DNA of 64,000 nt from Martinezella tropici (GTDB lineage: Bacteria; Pseudomonadota; Alphaproteobacteria; Rhizobiales; Rhizobiaceae), in contig NZ_QMKK01000050.1 of assembly GCF_003287875.1 (NCBI RefSeq), forward strand, positions 62,001 through 126,000, given 5' to 3'. Each line of letters begins with the position of its first letter. Within the stretch, counting starts at the first letter, position 1. Made by a program: the position numbers and the translations under genes. The notes beneath the pieces are model-generated. The model saw only the letters and a list, made by a program, of their open reading frames with translations. It searched no databases and was not told the DNA's origin. Positions 7,679-16,624 of the stretch are shown here, piece after piece.

Positions 7679-9922
7679 ATGTCCGGTGTCAACAACACCC
7701 AGCAGGATGTGGACATCGATCTCGCGCAGCTCTTCCGCGCCGTATGGCAGCGGCGGTTGCGCGTCATTGCCATCACGCTGGCAGGGGCCTGTCTGGCCTT
7801 CGTCTTCGCGAAGTTCGTGTCACCGGAATATCGCAGCGAGGCGCGTATTCTGATAGAGCAGCGCGCGCCGGCATTTGCGACGACGACGGCCAACAACGAC
7901 TCCAGTTCGGCGCCCTTGCTGGACGAGCTCAACATTGCCAGCCAGGTGCAGATCCTGCAGTCGGCGGATCTGGTCAAGCAGGTCATTACCAATCTCAAGC
8001 TCTACGATCGCACTGAATTCGCCGCCGGCAACAATGGCTCCGCGCTCTCCGATATCCTGGTTAAATTGCACCTGAAGCGCGCTGCTGCCGACAAGGCACC
8101 GGAAGAGCGGATGCTGGATGCCTTCAACAGCCGCCTGCAGGTTTACCAGATCAACAGTTCGCGCGTCATCGGCATAAGCTTCACCTCCCGCGATCCGGAT
8201 CTTGCGGCCAGCGTTCCCAATGCGATGGCGCAGGTCTATCTGTCGATGCAGAGCGGTGCCAAACTCGATTCCAACAGCGAGGCGACACGCTGGTTGGAGC
8301 CTGAGATCGCCAAGCTGCGCGAGAAGGTTAGCGAGGCCGAAAAGAAGGTCGCGGATTATCGCTCCGCCAATGGCCTTCTTCAGACCAGCCAGAACAGCAA
8401 TTTCGCCACGCAGCAGCTTGCGGATATTTCCACTCAGCTCGCTCAGGTGCGCGGCGACCGCGCCAATGCCGAGGCGCGGGCGCAAGCCGTGCGCAGTGCA
8501 TTGTCCAGCGGCCGTTCCACCGACACGCTCGCCGATGTCTCCGGGTCGCTGAGCATCCAGCGGCTGAAGGCGACGGAATCCGGCCTGGAATCGCAAATCT
8601 CGGATTTGTCCACGACACTGATGGATGGTCATCCTCGTCTGAAGAGCCTGCGCGCGCAGCTTGCCGATATCCGGCAGCAGATCAATCGCGAGACCCAGAA
8701 AATTCTGGCCAGCATTGAGAACGAGGCAAAGGTGGCGCAGCTGCGCGAACAGCAGCTATTGGCGCAATCGAACACGCTGAAGGCCGCCAGCGCGCGGGCA
8801 GGGGAGGACGAGGTCGGCCTCAATGCGCTGGAACGCGAGGCGACGGCCGAGCGGCAATTGCTCGAAACCTATCTCGCACGCTATCGCGAGGCCACGTCGC
8901 GCGCCGACAAGAATTCGAGCCCTGCCGATGCCCGCGTAGTCTCCACCGCTGTCGAGCCGGCCGATCCGTCTTTTCCGAAGGTCGGTCCCATCGTCATCGT
9001 TGCGACCTTGGCGACTTTTATCCTGACTGCCATCGTCATCATGCTCGCTGAGTTGTTCAGCGGCCGGGCATTGCGGCCCATCGGTCCTGCGCGCAGGGAA
9101 GCGGCAGCCTCGGCCGGAGAGCCTGGGCAGACCCAGGCCGACAACCCAGCCGATGCCACAATCAATACCGACATGATGCCGGCTCTCGCCGCTGTCAGGG
9201 CAAGCCGCGGCGCGATGCACGCGAGCCTGCTTTCGGTTCCGATGGAGGAAACACCTATCCAGGCCGCGGATCCCGCCATCGGTGGGACAGATGAACCGCA
9301 GAGCGAAGGTCATGCGGTGGAGGAGGAAGAGGATTTCTCCATCCAATCCGTCGCCGATTATTTGATCGACAACGGATCGCGATTGGCAATCGCGATATCA
9401 CCGACCGGTGACGACGGATCCACCGCGACGGTGATGCTGGCGCGGACCATCGCCGATGCGGGAAGCCGCGTCGTGCTGGTCGACATGACCGGTTCGGGAT
9501 GCCCCTCCAGGCTGATGGCCGAACATGGAGAGCTTGCCGGCGTGACGGATCTGCTTTGTGGCGAAGCCGCCTTTGGCGACACGATCCACCCGGATCGGCT
9601 GTCGGACGCCCATCTCGTCCCGCAAGGCATGAGCGATCTTGCCCGCGCCATGCGCGGCGCCGACCGCCTTTCGCTGATCTTGGATGCGCTCGGTTCGGCC
9701 TATGATATCGTTCTGGTGGAATGCGGCGCGGCCGAAGTTTCCGGCGTCGCGCGGCTGACGCGCAGCAAGGACACGGAAATCATACTTTCCATGCCGGAGC
9801 CCGAAGAGGGCCAGTTCATTGCCGCGATGGCGGAGTTCCAGAAAGCGGGCTACGAACACATCATCCTGATGTCCGGATGGCGCGAGGAACATGATCCCGA
9901 TACGCGCCGCGACGCCGCCTGA
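7679..9922 (+). CDS. Wzc/GumC-like polysaccharide copolymerase with degenerate kinase domain
   Basis: A 747-residue inner-membrane protein that would control chain length and link polymerisation to export. A Wzz domain with a first membrane segment (residues about 22-42), a long coiled-coil periplasmic part (about 200-410), a GNVR-type end and a second membrane segment (about 440-462) are followed by a cytoplasmic BY-kinase-like domain. That domain looks dead: where a Walker A lysine is expected it reads SPTGDDGSTATV (about 574-585, no GKS/T), the Walker A' strand is VVLVDMTGSG, and no C-terminal tyrosine cluster is present. ATG 7679 has ACGGAG upstream. Confidence 0.88.
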   Translation: MSGVNNTQQDVDIDLAQLFRAVWQRRLRVIAITLAGACLAFVFAKFVSPEYRSEARILIEQRAPAFATTTANNDSSSAPLLDELNIASQVQILQSADLVKQVITNLKLYDRTEFAAGNNGSALSDILVKLHLKRAAADKAPEERMLDAFNSRLQVYQINSSRVIGISFTSRDPDLAASVPNAMAQVYLSMQSGAKLDSNSEATRWLEPEIAKLREKVSEAEKKVADYRSANGLLQTSQNSNFATQQLADISTQLAQVRGDRANAEARAQAVRSALSSGRSTDTLADVSGSLSIQRLKATESGLESQISDLSTTLMDGHPRLKSLRAQLADIRQQINRETQKILASIENEAKVAQLREQQLLAQSNTLKAASARAGEDEVGLNALEREATAERQLLETYLARYREATSRADKNSSPADARVVSTAVEPADPSFPKVGPIVIVATLATFILTAIVIMLAELFSGRALRPIGPARREAAASAGEPGQTQADNPADATINTDMMPALAAVRASRGAMHASLLSVPMEETPIQAADPAIGGTDEPQSEGHAVEEEEDFSIQSVADYLIDNGSRLAIAISPTGDDGSTATVMLARTIADAGSRVVLVDMTGSGCPSRLMAEHGELAGVTDLLCGEAAFGDTIHPDRLSDAHLVPQGMSDLARAMRGADRLSLILDALGSAYDIVLVECGAAEVSGVARLTRSKDTEIILSMPEPEEGQFIAAMAEFQKAGYEHIILMSGWREEHDPDTRRDAA

Positions 9923-11179
9923 TCAGTCCCCGTCGGCATCGCCTGCCGGCGGCGCGTCGGCACTGCGGCGTGCCCGTATTCGCTGGATGGAGGCATAGAG
10001 CTTTCGATTGGACTTGATCGCCGCTTTCGTGCGCGTCATGCTCCGGTGTGCCGCTGCGGCGAGATGGCCGATGCCCGAGATCGGCAGGAACAGATCATGC
10101 TGCACTGTTTCCATCGGGCACCAGGAGCGCTTGTAGATCTGGTCGCCGATGCCAAAATCGAAGAGGGCGGCGCCTTCGCGATGCAGTCGCTCGATCATCA
10201 GCCAGAACAGCAATTCGCCGGGGCTCGCCTCGGCAACCAGCGTCTCGTCGATGGAGGCGAACTGGCAGATGACGTGATCTCCCTTTCGGGAAAGGGCTGC
10301 GACCGCCGGGATGTGCCCGTCATGCTCGCCCTTGAGGCGTAGCGCGTGCATCTGCAACGTCGCGTCGGCCGTGTTGTTTCCGCGCCGGTGCAGCAGCGCG
10401 TGCAGCGCGTTTTTGGTCGGAGCATCGTCGAAGACGTCGGGCAGACCGGCCTCACGGAAACGGATCGCCTTCTGGCGGAAGAACAGGCCCAGGAGAGCAT
10501 CCTGCTCATCGGGGTCGCCAATCACGTATTCGTAGCCGCCCTTGGCGTCGAGAATTCTGCTTTGATGCTTGAACTTCTTGCGCCGCCGCTTGGCGTTCAC
10601 CTGCTTCAGGCTTGCTTCGAAACTGCCAAGAAAAGGCATCTGGAAGGCATGGTTCTGGTTTTCGACGGCGGGGAGGGAGGCCAGCGGGCTGGCGCGGCCA
10701 CGCCATTCGAAAGGTACGTTGCGTAGGATGGCGAGATCCGCCCTGCCGCGCAAAGCGGCCGCGATGGCTGCCGCCTGGGCGGAGGTCAATTTCCCATCCG
10801 CGAGAAACTCGGCCGAAAACAGGCCGGTGTTGATGTTGCTGTGTCGGCTCCCGATGAATTCTGCGCGCCTTATTCCACGGCTGCGAATGATTTCCAGCGG
10901 TAGAATGAAAGCGAGGCGACCTCCGATGGAACCTCGAACGATGGCGAGAGGATGCCGAAAGCTTTCGGCCCAGGCCGCACACCAATCATAGCTCTGGTGC
11001 AGCGAGGCGAGATCGTCCTGCTCTAGCATGCGCCATTCCGCTTCCAGCGGTGCCATGCTGTCGACGATGTCGATCCGAAGACGATCGGCTCTGACCGGCT
11101 CCATCCGATTGGATGCCGTGCGCCCGTCCGCTGTCTCGGCGGGCGGCATGCCGGCGATATCTCGCATTTGGGTCTGCAT
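9923..11179 (-). CDS. GNAT/FemAB-like acyltransferase (CelD/BcsL family)
   Basis: A 418-residue protein of the BioF2-like/CelD acetyltransferase family. The N-terminal half (AEWRMLEQDDLASLHQSYDWCAAWAE) and C-terminal GNAT fold (FASIDETLVAEASPGELLFWLMIERLH, then DFGIGDQIYKRSWC) match family landmarks. It ends one base from the stop of the convergent copolymerase gene. Family members are often found in polysaccharide clusters and may acylate sugars, so a role in modifying the exopolysaccharide is plausible from location but is inference. Start ATG 11179 is preceded by GGAGAAG. Confidence 0.75.
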   Translation of the reverse strand: MQTQMRDIAGMPPAETADGRTASNRMEPVRADRLRIDIVDSMAPLEAEWRMLEQDDLASLHQSYDWCAAWAESFRHPLAIVRGSIGGRLAFILPLEIIRSRGIRRAEFIGSRHSNINTGLFSAEFLADGKLTSAQAAAIAAALRGRADLAILRNVPFEWRGRASPLASLPAVENQNHAFQMPFLGSFEASLKQVNAKRRRKKFKHQSRILDAKGGYEYVIGDPDEQDALLGLFFRQKAIRFREAGLPDVFDDAPTKNALHALLHRRGNNTADATLQMHALRLKGEHDGHIPAVAALSRKGDHVICQFASIDETLVAEASPGELLFWLMIERLHREGAALFDFGIGDQIYKRSWCPMETVQHDLFLPISGIGHLAAAAHRSMTRTKAAIKSNRKLYASIQRIRARRSADAPPAGDADGD

Positions 11180-11314
11180 CCGATCTTCTCCGCTCCGGCG
11201 GCATTCGAAGGCAGTCTGGCAGGCAACGGCTTATTTTTGGCTTAAGATGAGACAGTCACGCGCTGGAAGGCGCGGATCAGGGTTAGCCTTGTGTAAATCA
11301 CGGCCAGGCGAGCC

Positions 11315-11551
11315 TCATTGCGGACGTGGGCCGGCCATCCACTTGATGATGCCCATTGCCGGCAATACCCAGATGATGCCGCTGAAAAAGAAATACAGGA
11401 AATGAACCCAGCCGGGTTGATCCGCAAGCGTTCGCACTGCAACGATCATGGCAACGATCGCATAGATTGCAACCAACAGCACGAGCAGGATCATGCCTAT
11501 GAATTTGCGCAGGCGAAGCGGCACGGGATTTTCTCCTCTTGACGACGACAT
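11315..11551 (-). CDS. DUF2842 small membrane protein
   Basis: About 78 residues with two membrane helices: RLRKFIGMILLVLLVAIYAIVAM and a second ending in WVLPAMGIIKWM, the hallmark pattern of DUF2842, a short alphaproteobacterial family of unknown function. The frame stays open to 11647, but ATG 11551 matches the usual family length. It is divergent from ctaA, with about 85 bp between them holding both promoters; that pairing with heme A synthase may mean a link to cytochrome oxidase assembly, which is only context. Confidence 0.8.
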   Translation of the reverse strand: MSSSRGENPVPLRLRKFIGMILLVLLVAIYAIVAMIVAVRTLADQPGWVHFLYFFFSGIIWVLPAMGIIKWMAGPRPQ

Positions 11552-11636
11552 GCCGCGACGGCATGCCGCAAACTCCCGGGACTTGTTTTGCACGCCCCTA
11601 TCGGGCAAATCAACAGCCTGATCGAAGGGAGAAGCC

Positions 11637-12740
11637 ATGGCCGCCACTAATTTTACGACCGAACAGGCGATTTTGAAGGAAGTGGCCCGTCAGGACCGCA
11701 ATCGCCGCGCCATCCGCATCTGGCTTGCCTGCGTGCTTCTGGTTCTGTTCGGCCTCGTGCTGGTGGGCGGGGCGACGCGCCTTACCAATTCAGGCCTTTC
11801 GATCACGCAATGGCAGCCGATCCACGGCGTCATCCCGCCGCTGAATGCGCAGGAATGGGAAGAGGAGTTCACCCTCTACAAACGCATCCCGCAATTCCAG
11901 ATCCTGAACAAGGACATGACGGTCGACGAGTTCAAGACCATTTTCTGGTGGGAGTGGGCGCATCGTCTGCTGGCGCGCACCATCGGCATCATCTTTGGCG
12001 TGCCGTTGCTGTTCTTCGTTCTGACCGGCCGTGTCGAACGGAAGCTCTGGTTGCCGCTGGCCGGCATTTTCGTGCTTGGCGGTCTTCAGGGGGCGATCGG
12101 CTGGTGGATGGTCTCTTCAGGCCTGGAAGCGCGCACCGATGTCAGCCAATATCGCCTGGCCACCCATCTCGTCACCGCCTGTCTGATCTTCGCCGCCTGC
12201 ATGTGGTTCATGCGCGCCTTGTCGCCGCATTCGAACGAACCGCCGCCGACGCGTTATTCGGCGATGCTTGCCGGTCTCATCGCCTTCATGGCGCTGTTCC
12301 AGATCTATCTCGGCGCGCTGGTCGCCGGTCTCGATGCCGGCCTCTCCTATAATACCTGGCCGCTGATGGATGGAGCTGTCGTACCTGGAGACCTCTTCAT
12401 ACAGTCGCCGGGCTGGATCAATTTCTTCGAGAACCCGAAGACAGTCCAGTTCGTCCACCGTCTCGGCGCCTATGCGCTGTTCATCGTCGTCGCCTTCAAC
12501 ATGATCATCTCGCTGCGGGCAGCGCCGCAAACCACGCATGCGCGCCGCTCCGTCATCGTGTTCGTGCTGGTGCTGATCCAGGCGATCCTCGGCATTTCGA
12601 CCCTGCTGCTGCATGTGCCGCTCGATCTGGCCCTTGCGCATCAGGCAGGCGCCTTGATCGTCTTCGGCTTCGCCATTGCCAACTGGCGGGGTTTCTACGG
12701 CGAACTGCCGCATCAGACGTCGATTGTCGTGGGAAACTGA
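11637..12740 (+). CDS. ctaA: heme A synthase (CtaA/COX15)
   Basis: Converts heme O to heme A for aa3-type cytochrome oxidases, in the inner membrane. 367 residues with about eight membrane segments in two four-helix halves. The four histidines of the family's heme sites are visible: WWEWAHRLLAR, LATHLVTACLIF, QFVHRLGAYA and LALAHQAGAL. The N-terminus GGATRLTNSGLSITQWQPI is the COX15 signature. The length fits the proteobacterial type 2 enzyme. ATG 11637 is preceded by GAAGGGAGAA. The gene is monocistronic here, followed by a repeat region. Confidence 0.95.
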   Translation: MAATNFTTEQAILKEVARQDRNRRAIRIWLACVLLVLFGLVLVGGATRLTNSGLSITQWQPIHGVIPPLNAQEWEEEFTLYKRIPQFQILNKDMTVDEFKTIFWWEWAHRLLARTIGIIFGVPLLFFVLTGRVERKLWLPLAGIFVLGGLQGAIGWWMVSSGLEARTDVSQYRLATHLVTACLIFAACMWFMRALSPHSNEPPPTRYSAMLAGLIAFMALFQIYLGALVAGLDAGLSYNTWPLMDGAVVPGDLFIQSPGWINFFENPKTVQFVHRLGAYALFIVVAFNMIISLRAAPQTTHARRSVIVFVLVLIQAILGISTLLLHVPLDLALAHQAGALIVFGFAIANWRGFYGELPHQTSIVVGN

Positions 12741-12764
12741 GGCGTATCGCGCCGCGATCCTTTT

Positions 12765-12815
12765 AGAGCATTTCCAGGAAAAGTGCGGAGCGGTTTTCCG
12801 TCTGGAATGCGTTGG
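12765..12815. repeat. rhizobial intergenic palindromic repeat
   Basis: Imperfect inverted repeat: the arm GCATTTCCAGGAAAA is mirrored by TTTTCCGTCTGGAATGC around the centre GTGCGGAGCGG. This AGAGCATTTCCAGGAAAAGTG-type unit is, from general knowledge, a very common intergenic palindrome in Rhizobium and Agrobacterium genomes (RIME/RPE-like). It lies between the convergent ctaA and Tlde1 genes. Confidence 0.55.
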
Positions 12816-12827
12816 AGAATAAGAAGA

Positions 12828-12867
12828 TAGAGCTTTTCGCGATTCGAAGAAAAGCGGGAAAGCTCTA
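12828..12867 (-). terminator. palindrome at the 3' end of the Tlde1 gene
   Basis: TAGAGCTTT at 12828-12836 pairs with AAAGCTCTA at 12859-12867, with further partial pairing inside (TCGC/GCGGGA). The right arm contains the stop codon of the leftward Tlde1 gene. Read leftward it is a stem-loop followed by a pyrimidine-rich ATCTTCTTATT, so it may end that transcript, and possibly the convergent ctaA transcript as well. It could equally be a second repeat unit. Confidence 0.4.
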
Positions 12868-14172
12868 ACGCGCCGAGGCGACGCTTGCAGTCGACGACAC
12901 GCGCGGGACCACTTTCAGACGCTTGATTTCGCCACGCTTGAAGGCGGCCAGAAAGCGGCTGTAATCCTTGAAGACCACGCAGCCATTCGATTCGGCACGA
13001 CCCCCTCTGAGCATGTAGGTGTGAGCCAGCAAGCCGTCGCGGCCGTAGATGCGGGCGCCGTTTGCAGGTGTCAGGCGCAGCGCCTGCACACCGTGAAACA
13101 GGCTTTCCCTATAGGTCAGGTTATAAGTTTCGGGCGGCGTCGGGCCGGTATTCTTGCGGTCGACATAGCGGGGATTGTCACGCATCAGACCGAGGCCGGA
13201 ATGGGCCTCGAGGCGCTCGCCGCTCGGCAGATAGACGGTCTTCGCCTCGATATCGTAGATCGCAGTGCCTGCGCCGGGGCTGATGGCAGCGAAGGGATTG
13301 ATGAAGGGCTTCGTCTTGCGCACGGAACTGTCGTCCGGATCCGCATAGGCCATCAAGCGCGATGACGGCTGAGCCGCAGTCTCGTTGCCCGTTGCCTTGG
13401 CGATAGCGGCGGTGGCGCCGGCGCGCTCTACCGGCGTTTCGCGGACAGGGCGGGCCACGGGGATGACGTTGAGCACGGCCTCGGCCACGGCAATGTCGGC
13501 ATCCTTGGCGGGCAATGGCTTCGCTTCGGCAACGGCAGGCAGGCTCACCGCGGGTGCTGCCGCGGCAATGGCAGCCGGCTGCGCGGTCGGGTTTACGGGG
13601 CTTGCAGCGGGTATCAGGGCCGCGGCATATTTCACCTGGTTCAGCTGCTGCACAGCGATAGCGAAGGTTACGGCGATTACTTTACGCAGACGGTCGATCG
13701 TTTCCGGCGGAGCAGCGGCTACTTCGATACGGCCGCTTTTGATGCTTGCCGCCGCGTTTTGTGCCTGCTTGATCTCGGAGGCCTGCTGCGCCAGGGCATT
13801 CGCCAGTTGCAAGCGAACCGCGTCCGTGCCGGCGGCTTTCGCTTGAACTTCTGCGTCAGCCATGCCGCCGAAACGGCTCTGCCCATGCAGCGATGTCGTC
13901 TGCGCGGCGATATGGGTGGGACGCATCACATGGTTCTGCGGTACAATGAAGGCCGAGGCGCGCGGCGCAAGGAAATTGTCGGACGAAGCCGCGCCGGGAA
14001 GCGACAGCACCATCGATTGCGTTGTCATGAGCGTCGCGGCAATCCAGGCGAAAGCCGCTACGGCAGCGCCGGTTGCCAAGGTACCGGGACGGATTCGGAA
14101 GGATTTTTTCGATCGCGGGGCGTAGCCGGAACGCGAATTGAAGTTACCGAAGGTCTCGGTCGCAAACGCCAT
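12865..14172 (-). CDS. Tlde1-domain (DUF2778) L,D-transpeptidase-like protein with N-terminal anchor
   Basis: About 435 residues. A membrane segment near residues 32-55 (TGAAVAAFAWIAATLM) is followed by a long Ala/Pro-rich linker and a C-terminal Tlde1/DUF2778 domain over the last 150 residues: AIYDIEAKTVYLPSGERLEAHSGLG, then HTYMLRGGRAESNGCVVF with the catalytic His and Cys. Tlde1 domains cut or exchange peptidoglycan peptides; the name-giving member is a type VI secretion effector, but anchored copies without secretion genes nearby are common in rhizobia. No immunity gene or T6SS gene is adjacent here. The start at ATG 14172 is chosen because upstream codons are not conserved in character. 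Confidence 0.82.
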   Translation of the reverse strand: MAFATETFGNFNSRSGYAPRSKKSFRIRPGTLATGAAVAAFAWIAATLMTTQSMVLSLPGAASSDNFLAPRASAFIVPQNHVMRPTHIAAQTTSLHGQSRFGGMADAEVQAKAAGTDAVRLQLANALAQQASEIKQAQNAAASIKSGRIEVAAAPPETIDRLRKVIAVTFAIAVQQLNQVKYAAALIPAASPVNPTAQPAAIAAAAPAVSLPAVAEAKPLPAKDADIAVAEAVLNVIPVARPVRETPVERAGATAAIAKATGNETAAQPSSRLMAYADPDDSSVRKTKPFINPFAAISPGAGTAIYDIEAKTVYLPSGERLEAHSGLGLMRDNPRYVDRKNTGPTPPETYNLTYRESLFHGVQALRLTPANGARIYGRDGLLAHTYMLRGGRAESNGCVVFKDYSRFLAAFKRGEIKRLKVVPRVSSTASVASAR

Positions 14173-14533
14173 GATACTCGTTATCCAAACTACACAGACA
14201 CCACGCCGGCTCAAAAACGCACACGCGCCCTAACGCGAAAGCCGCGTCCGGCCGCCGACTTGCCGACTGTCTGGAAGCATGCCGAATTATGGTAACCAAT
14301 TCCTTTACGATGGTTCATTCTCGGATATTCATTGAAAAAAGGGATAGCTTTGAACGCCCTGTTCGTTCGGTCAGTGAAGCCGTTAAAGAGCAAATCCGCC
14401 CGCCAATTGGTCGCGGAGCCTCATGGCCGATCACATTTCCGTGCAGCGCCAGCTAATTTAGTGAGAAGGCGGAAATAAGGCCGAGCGGATTTGTGCGCTT
14501 GAAATCGCGAATGGGCTGCTGCCGATATAAGAA
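14173..14533. other. intergenic region upstream of the Tlde1 gene
   Basis: About 360 bp between the start of the leftward Tlde1 gene and the argC terminator. It should contain the Tlde1 promoter. I found no convincing open frame with a ribosome site, no RNA gene and no strong promoter match. Confidence 0.5.
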
Positions 14534-14574
14534 AACCCGGCCTTGTCGATCCTTTGCGGAGGACGGGCCGGGTT
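14531..14574 (-). terminator. rho-independent terminator of argC
   Basis: Perfect 9-bp stem AACCCGGCC (14534-14542) with GGCCGGGTT (14566-14574), loop 23 nt; read on the minus strand it ends in TTTTC. It lies 28 bp after the argC stop. Confidence 0.75.
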
Positions 14575-14601
14575 GGTGAAGCGTCACCTGTGTCGGGCGA
14601 T

Positions 14602-15534
14602 TTAAGCGCCGAGCATCAGATCCATGTTCTGCACGGCTGCACCCGATGCGCCCTTGCCGAGATTATCGAGCAGCGCCACCAGATTGACCTGCGCGCCGCC
14701 CGGCGTGCCGAAGACGAAGAGCTTCATCGTGTCTTGGCCGGCAAGTTCGACGGCATTGACGCGGGGAAGGGCGCGGCTCTCATCGAGCGAGACGACCTGG
14801 ACGATATCCTGGCCGGCATAATGCTCGACGAGCGCAGCATGGATGCTTTCGAGCGTTGCACCCTCCGCCAGATCGCCAAGATGCAGCGGCACCTGCACGA
14901 TCATGCCCTGGGGGAAACGCCCCACGGATGGCGAAAAGATCGGTGCCCGGTCGAGCAGGCCATGCGTCGTCATCTCGGGCACGTGCTTGTGGGTCAGCGG
15001 CAGCCCGTAGAGGAAGTGCGGCGCGGTGATCGCATCCGGATGATCCGGATTTTCCATCTGCGCGATCAGCTGCTTGCCGCCGCCGGTGTAGCCGGAAACG
15101 GCGTTGACCGTCACGGGATAGTCCGCCGGAATAATGCCGGCGGCGCGCAGCGGCCGGATGAGGCCGATCGCACCCGTCGGATAGCAGCCGGGATTGGCGA
15201 CGAAACGCAAAGACTTGATCCGGTCGCCCTGATCCTTGTCCATTTCCGCGAAGCCATAGGCCCAGTCGGGGTGGATACGAAAGGCCGTCGAGGTGTCGAT
15301 GACGCGAACATTATTGTTGGCAGCCACCATCTTTACCGCTTCCTTCGACGCATCGTCGGGCAGGCAGAGAATGGCGATATCGGCGCTGTTTAGCATGTCC
15401 TCGCGCATGGCGGCATTGCGCCGCTCGGCTTCCGGAATGGACAGAAGCTCGACATCGCGGCGGTCGGCCATGCGCATGCGGATCTGCAAGCCCGTGGTGC
15501 CGTGTTCGCCATCGATGAAAATCTTCGGTGCCAT
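14602..15534 (-). CDS. argC: N-acetyl-gamma-glutamyl-phosphate reductase (short type)
   Basis: Third step of arginine synthesis: NADPH-dependent reduction of N-acetylglutamyl phosphate to the semialdehyde. 310 residues, the shorter ArgC type 2. NADP loop DGEHGTTGLQI at the N-terminus; catalytic Cys117 in NPGCYPTGA; substrate-binding His in HKHVPEM. Followed by its own terminator. It is 136 bp downstream of speB on the same strand; both enzymes belong to arginine/polyamine metabolism, but a shared transcript is not shown by the sequence. Confidence 0.96.
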   Translation of the reverse strand: MAPKIFIDGEHGTTGLQIRMRMADRRDVELLSIPEAERRNAAMREDMLNSADIAILCLPDDASKEAVKMVAANNNVRVIDTSTAFRIHPDWAYGFAEMDKDQGDRIKSLRFVANPGCYPTGAIGLIRPLRAAGIIPADYPVTVNAVSGYTGGGKQLIAQMENPDHPDAITAPHFLYGLPLTHKHVPEMTTHGLLDRAPIFSPSVGRFPQGMIVQVPLHLGDLAEGATLESIHAALVEHYAGQDIVQVVSLDESRALPRVNAVELAGQDTMKLFVFGTPGGAQVNLVALLDNLGKGASGAAVQNMDLMLGA

Positions 15535-15670
15535 CGTATTCCTGCTCTTTCAATAGGTTGAGAGTGTTTCCGGACTCAGTTTGCCATGCAGTTGATTCAA
15601 TTTCATAACGGCCGCTTCGGAGGCAGCACGACGGTCTTCAAAAACCGCCGCGCTGTTCCGAAATCGTGCG

Positions 15671-16624
15671 TCAGCGATCGCTCGCACGTCGTTCGGCGTG
15701 GAGACCGAGCATATACATCGCCACGGTCGCGCCCGCAATGGCGGTGATGTCGGCGTGATCATAGGCGGGCGAGACCTCGACGACATCGGCACCCCTGATG
15801 TCGAGCTGATGCAGTCTCTGCAGCACCGACAGGATCTTGGCGCTGGAGGGACCTCCGGCGACCGGCGTTCCCGTGCCCGGCGCATAGGCGGGGTCGAGGC
15901 AGTCGATGTCGAAGGTCAGGTAGGTCGGCGCACCCTTGGTATGGGAGATGATCGTAGAGGCGATATCGGCGGCGCTCATCTCCTCGACCTGGTGGCCGTA
16001 AAGAATCTGGATGCCGAAATCGTCAGGCGCATGCGTGCGGATGCCGATCTGGAGGGAGCGGTCCGGATCGATCAATCCCTCACGCACGGCGCGGGCGACG
16101 AAGGATCCGTGATCGATGCGTCCGCCGTCATCGAACCACGTATCCTGATGGGCGTCGAACTGCACCAGCGCCAGCGGCCCGTGCCTGGCGACATGCGCCT
16201 TCAACAGCGGCCAGGTGATGAAGTGATCGCCGCCGAGGGTCAGCAAGAAGGCGCCACTGTCGAGGATCGTCCTTGCCTGCCGCTCGATCGCTGCCGGCGT
16301 ATCCTGATGATTGCCATAGTCGAGCAGGCAGTCGCCATAGTCGATGACGGCCATCTCGGCGAAGAGATCGCGGTTGAAGGGATATTGCGGATCATTGTCG
16401 AAGATCGCCGAAGCACGACGGATTGCCTGCGGACCGAAGCGCGTTCCCGGCCGGTTGGAGGTCGCGGCATCGAAGGGAATGCCCCACACCACTGCATCGA
16501 CGCCATCAAGCAATTTGGAAAAGCGGCGGCGCATGAAGGAGAGCGCGCCTGCGAAGGTCGGGTCGCTGGCGGCAGAGGTCAGGCTGGTCGCCGTGAAGGC
16601 ATGGTCAATCGACGCGCTCGGCAA
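15671..16624 (-). CDS. speB: agmatinase / arginase-family ureohydrolase
   Basis: Hydrolyses agmatine to putrescine and urea with a binuclear manganese site. 317 residues. Metal ligands visible: His134 in GGDH, Asp157/His159/Asp161 in DAHQD, and Asp239/Asp241 in DIDCLDPAYAPGTGTP. The more usual DAHxDT has Gln at x here, which is tolerated. The start is TTG at 16624, supported by a strong AAAGGAG six bases upstream; this makes the gene overlap the preceding ABM gene by 20 bp and suggests translational coupling. Other guanidino substrates are possible. Confidence 0.9.
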   Translation of the reverse strand: MPSASIDHAFTATSLTSAASDPTFAGALSFMRRRFSKLLDGVDAVVWGIPFDAATSNRPGTRFGPQAIRRASAIFDNDPQYPFNRDLFAEMAVIDYGDCLLDYGNHQDTPAAIERQARTILDSGAFLLTLGGDHFITWPLLKAHVARHGPLALVQFDAHQDTWFDDGGRIDHGSFVARAVREGLIDPDRSLQIGIRTHAPDDFGIQILYGHQVEEMSAADIASTIISHTKGAPTYLTFDIDCLDPAYAPGTGTPVAGGPSSAKILSVLQRLHQLDIRGADVVEVSPAYDHADITAIAGATVAMYMLGLHAERRASDR

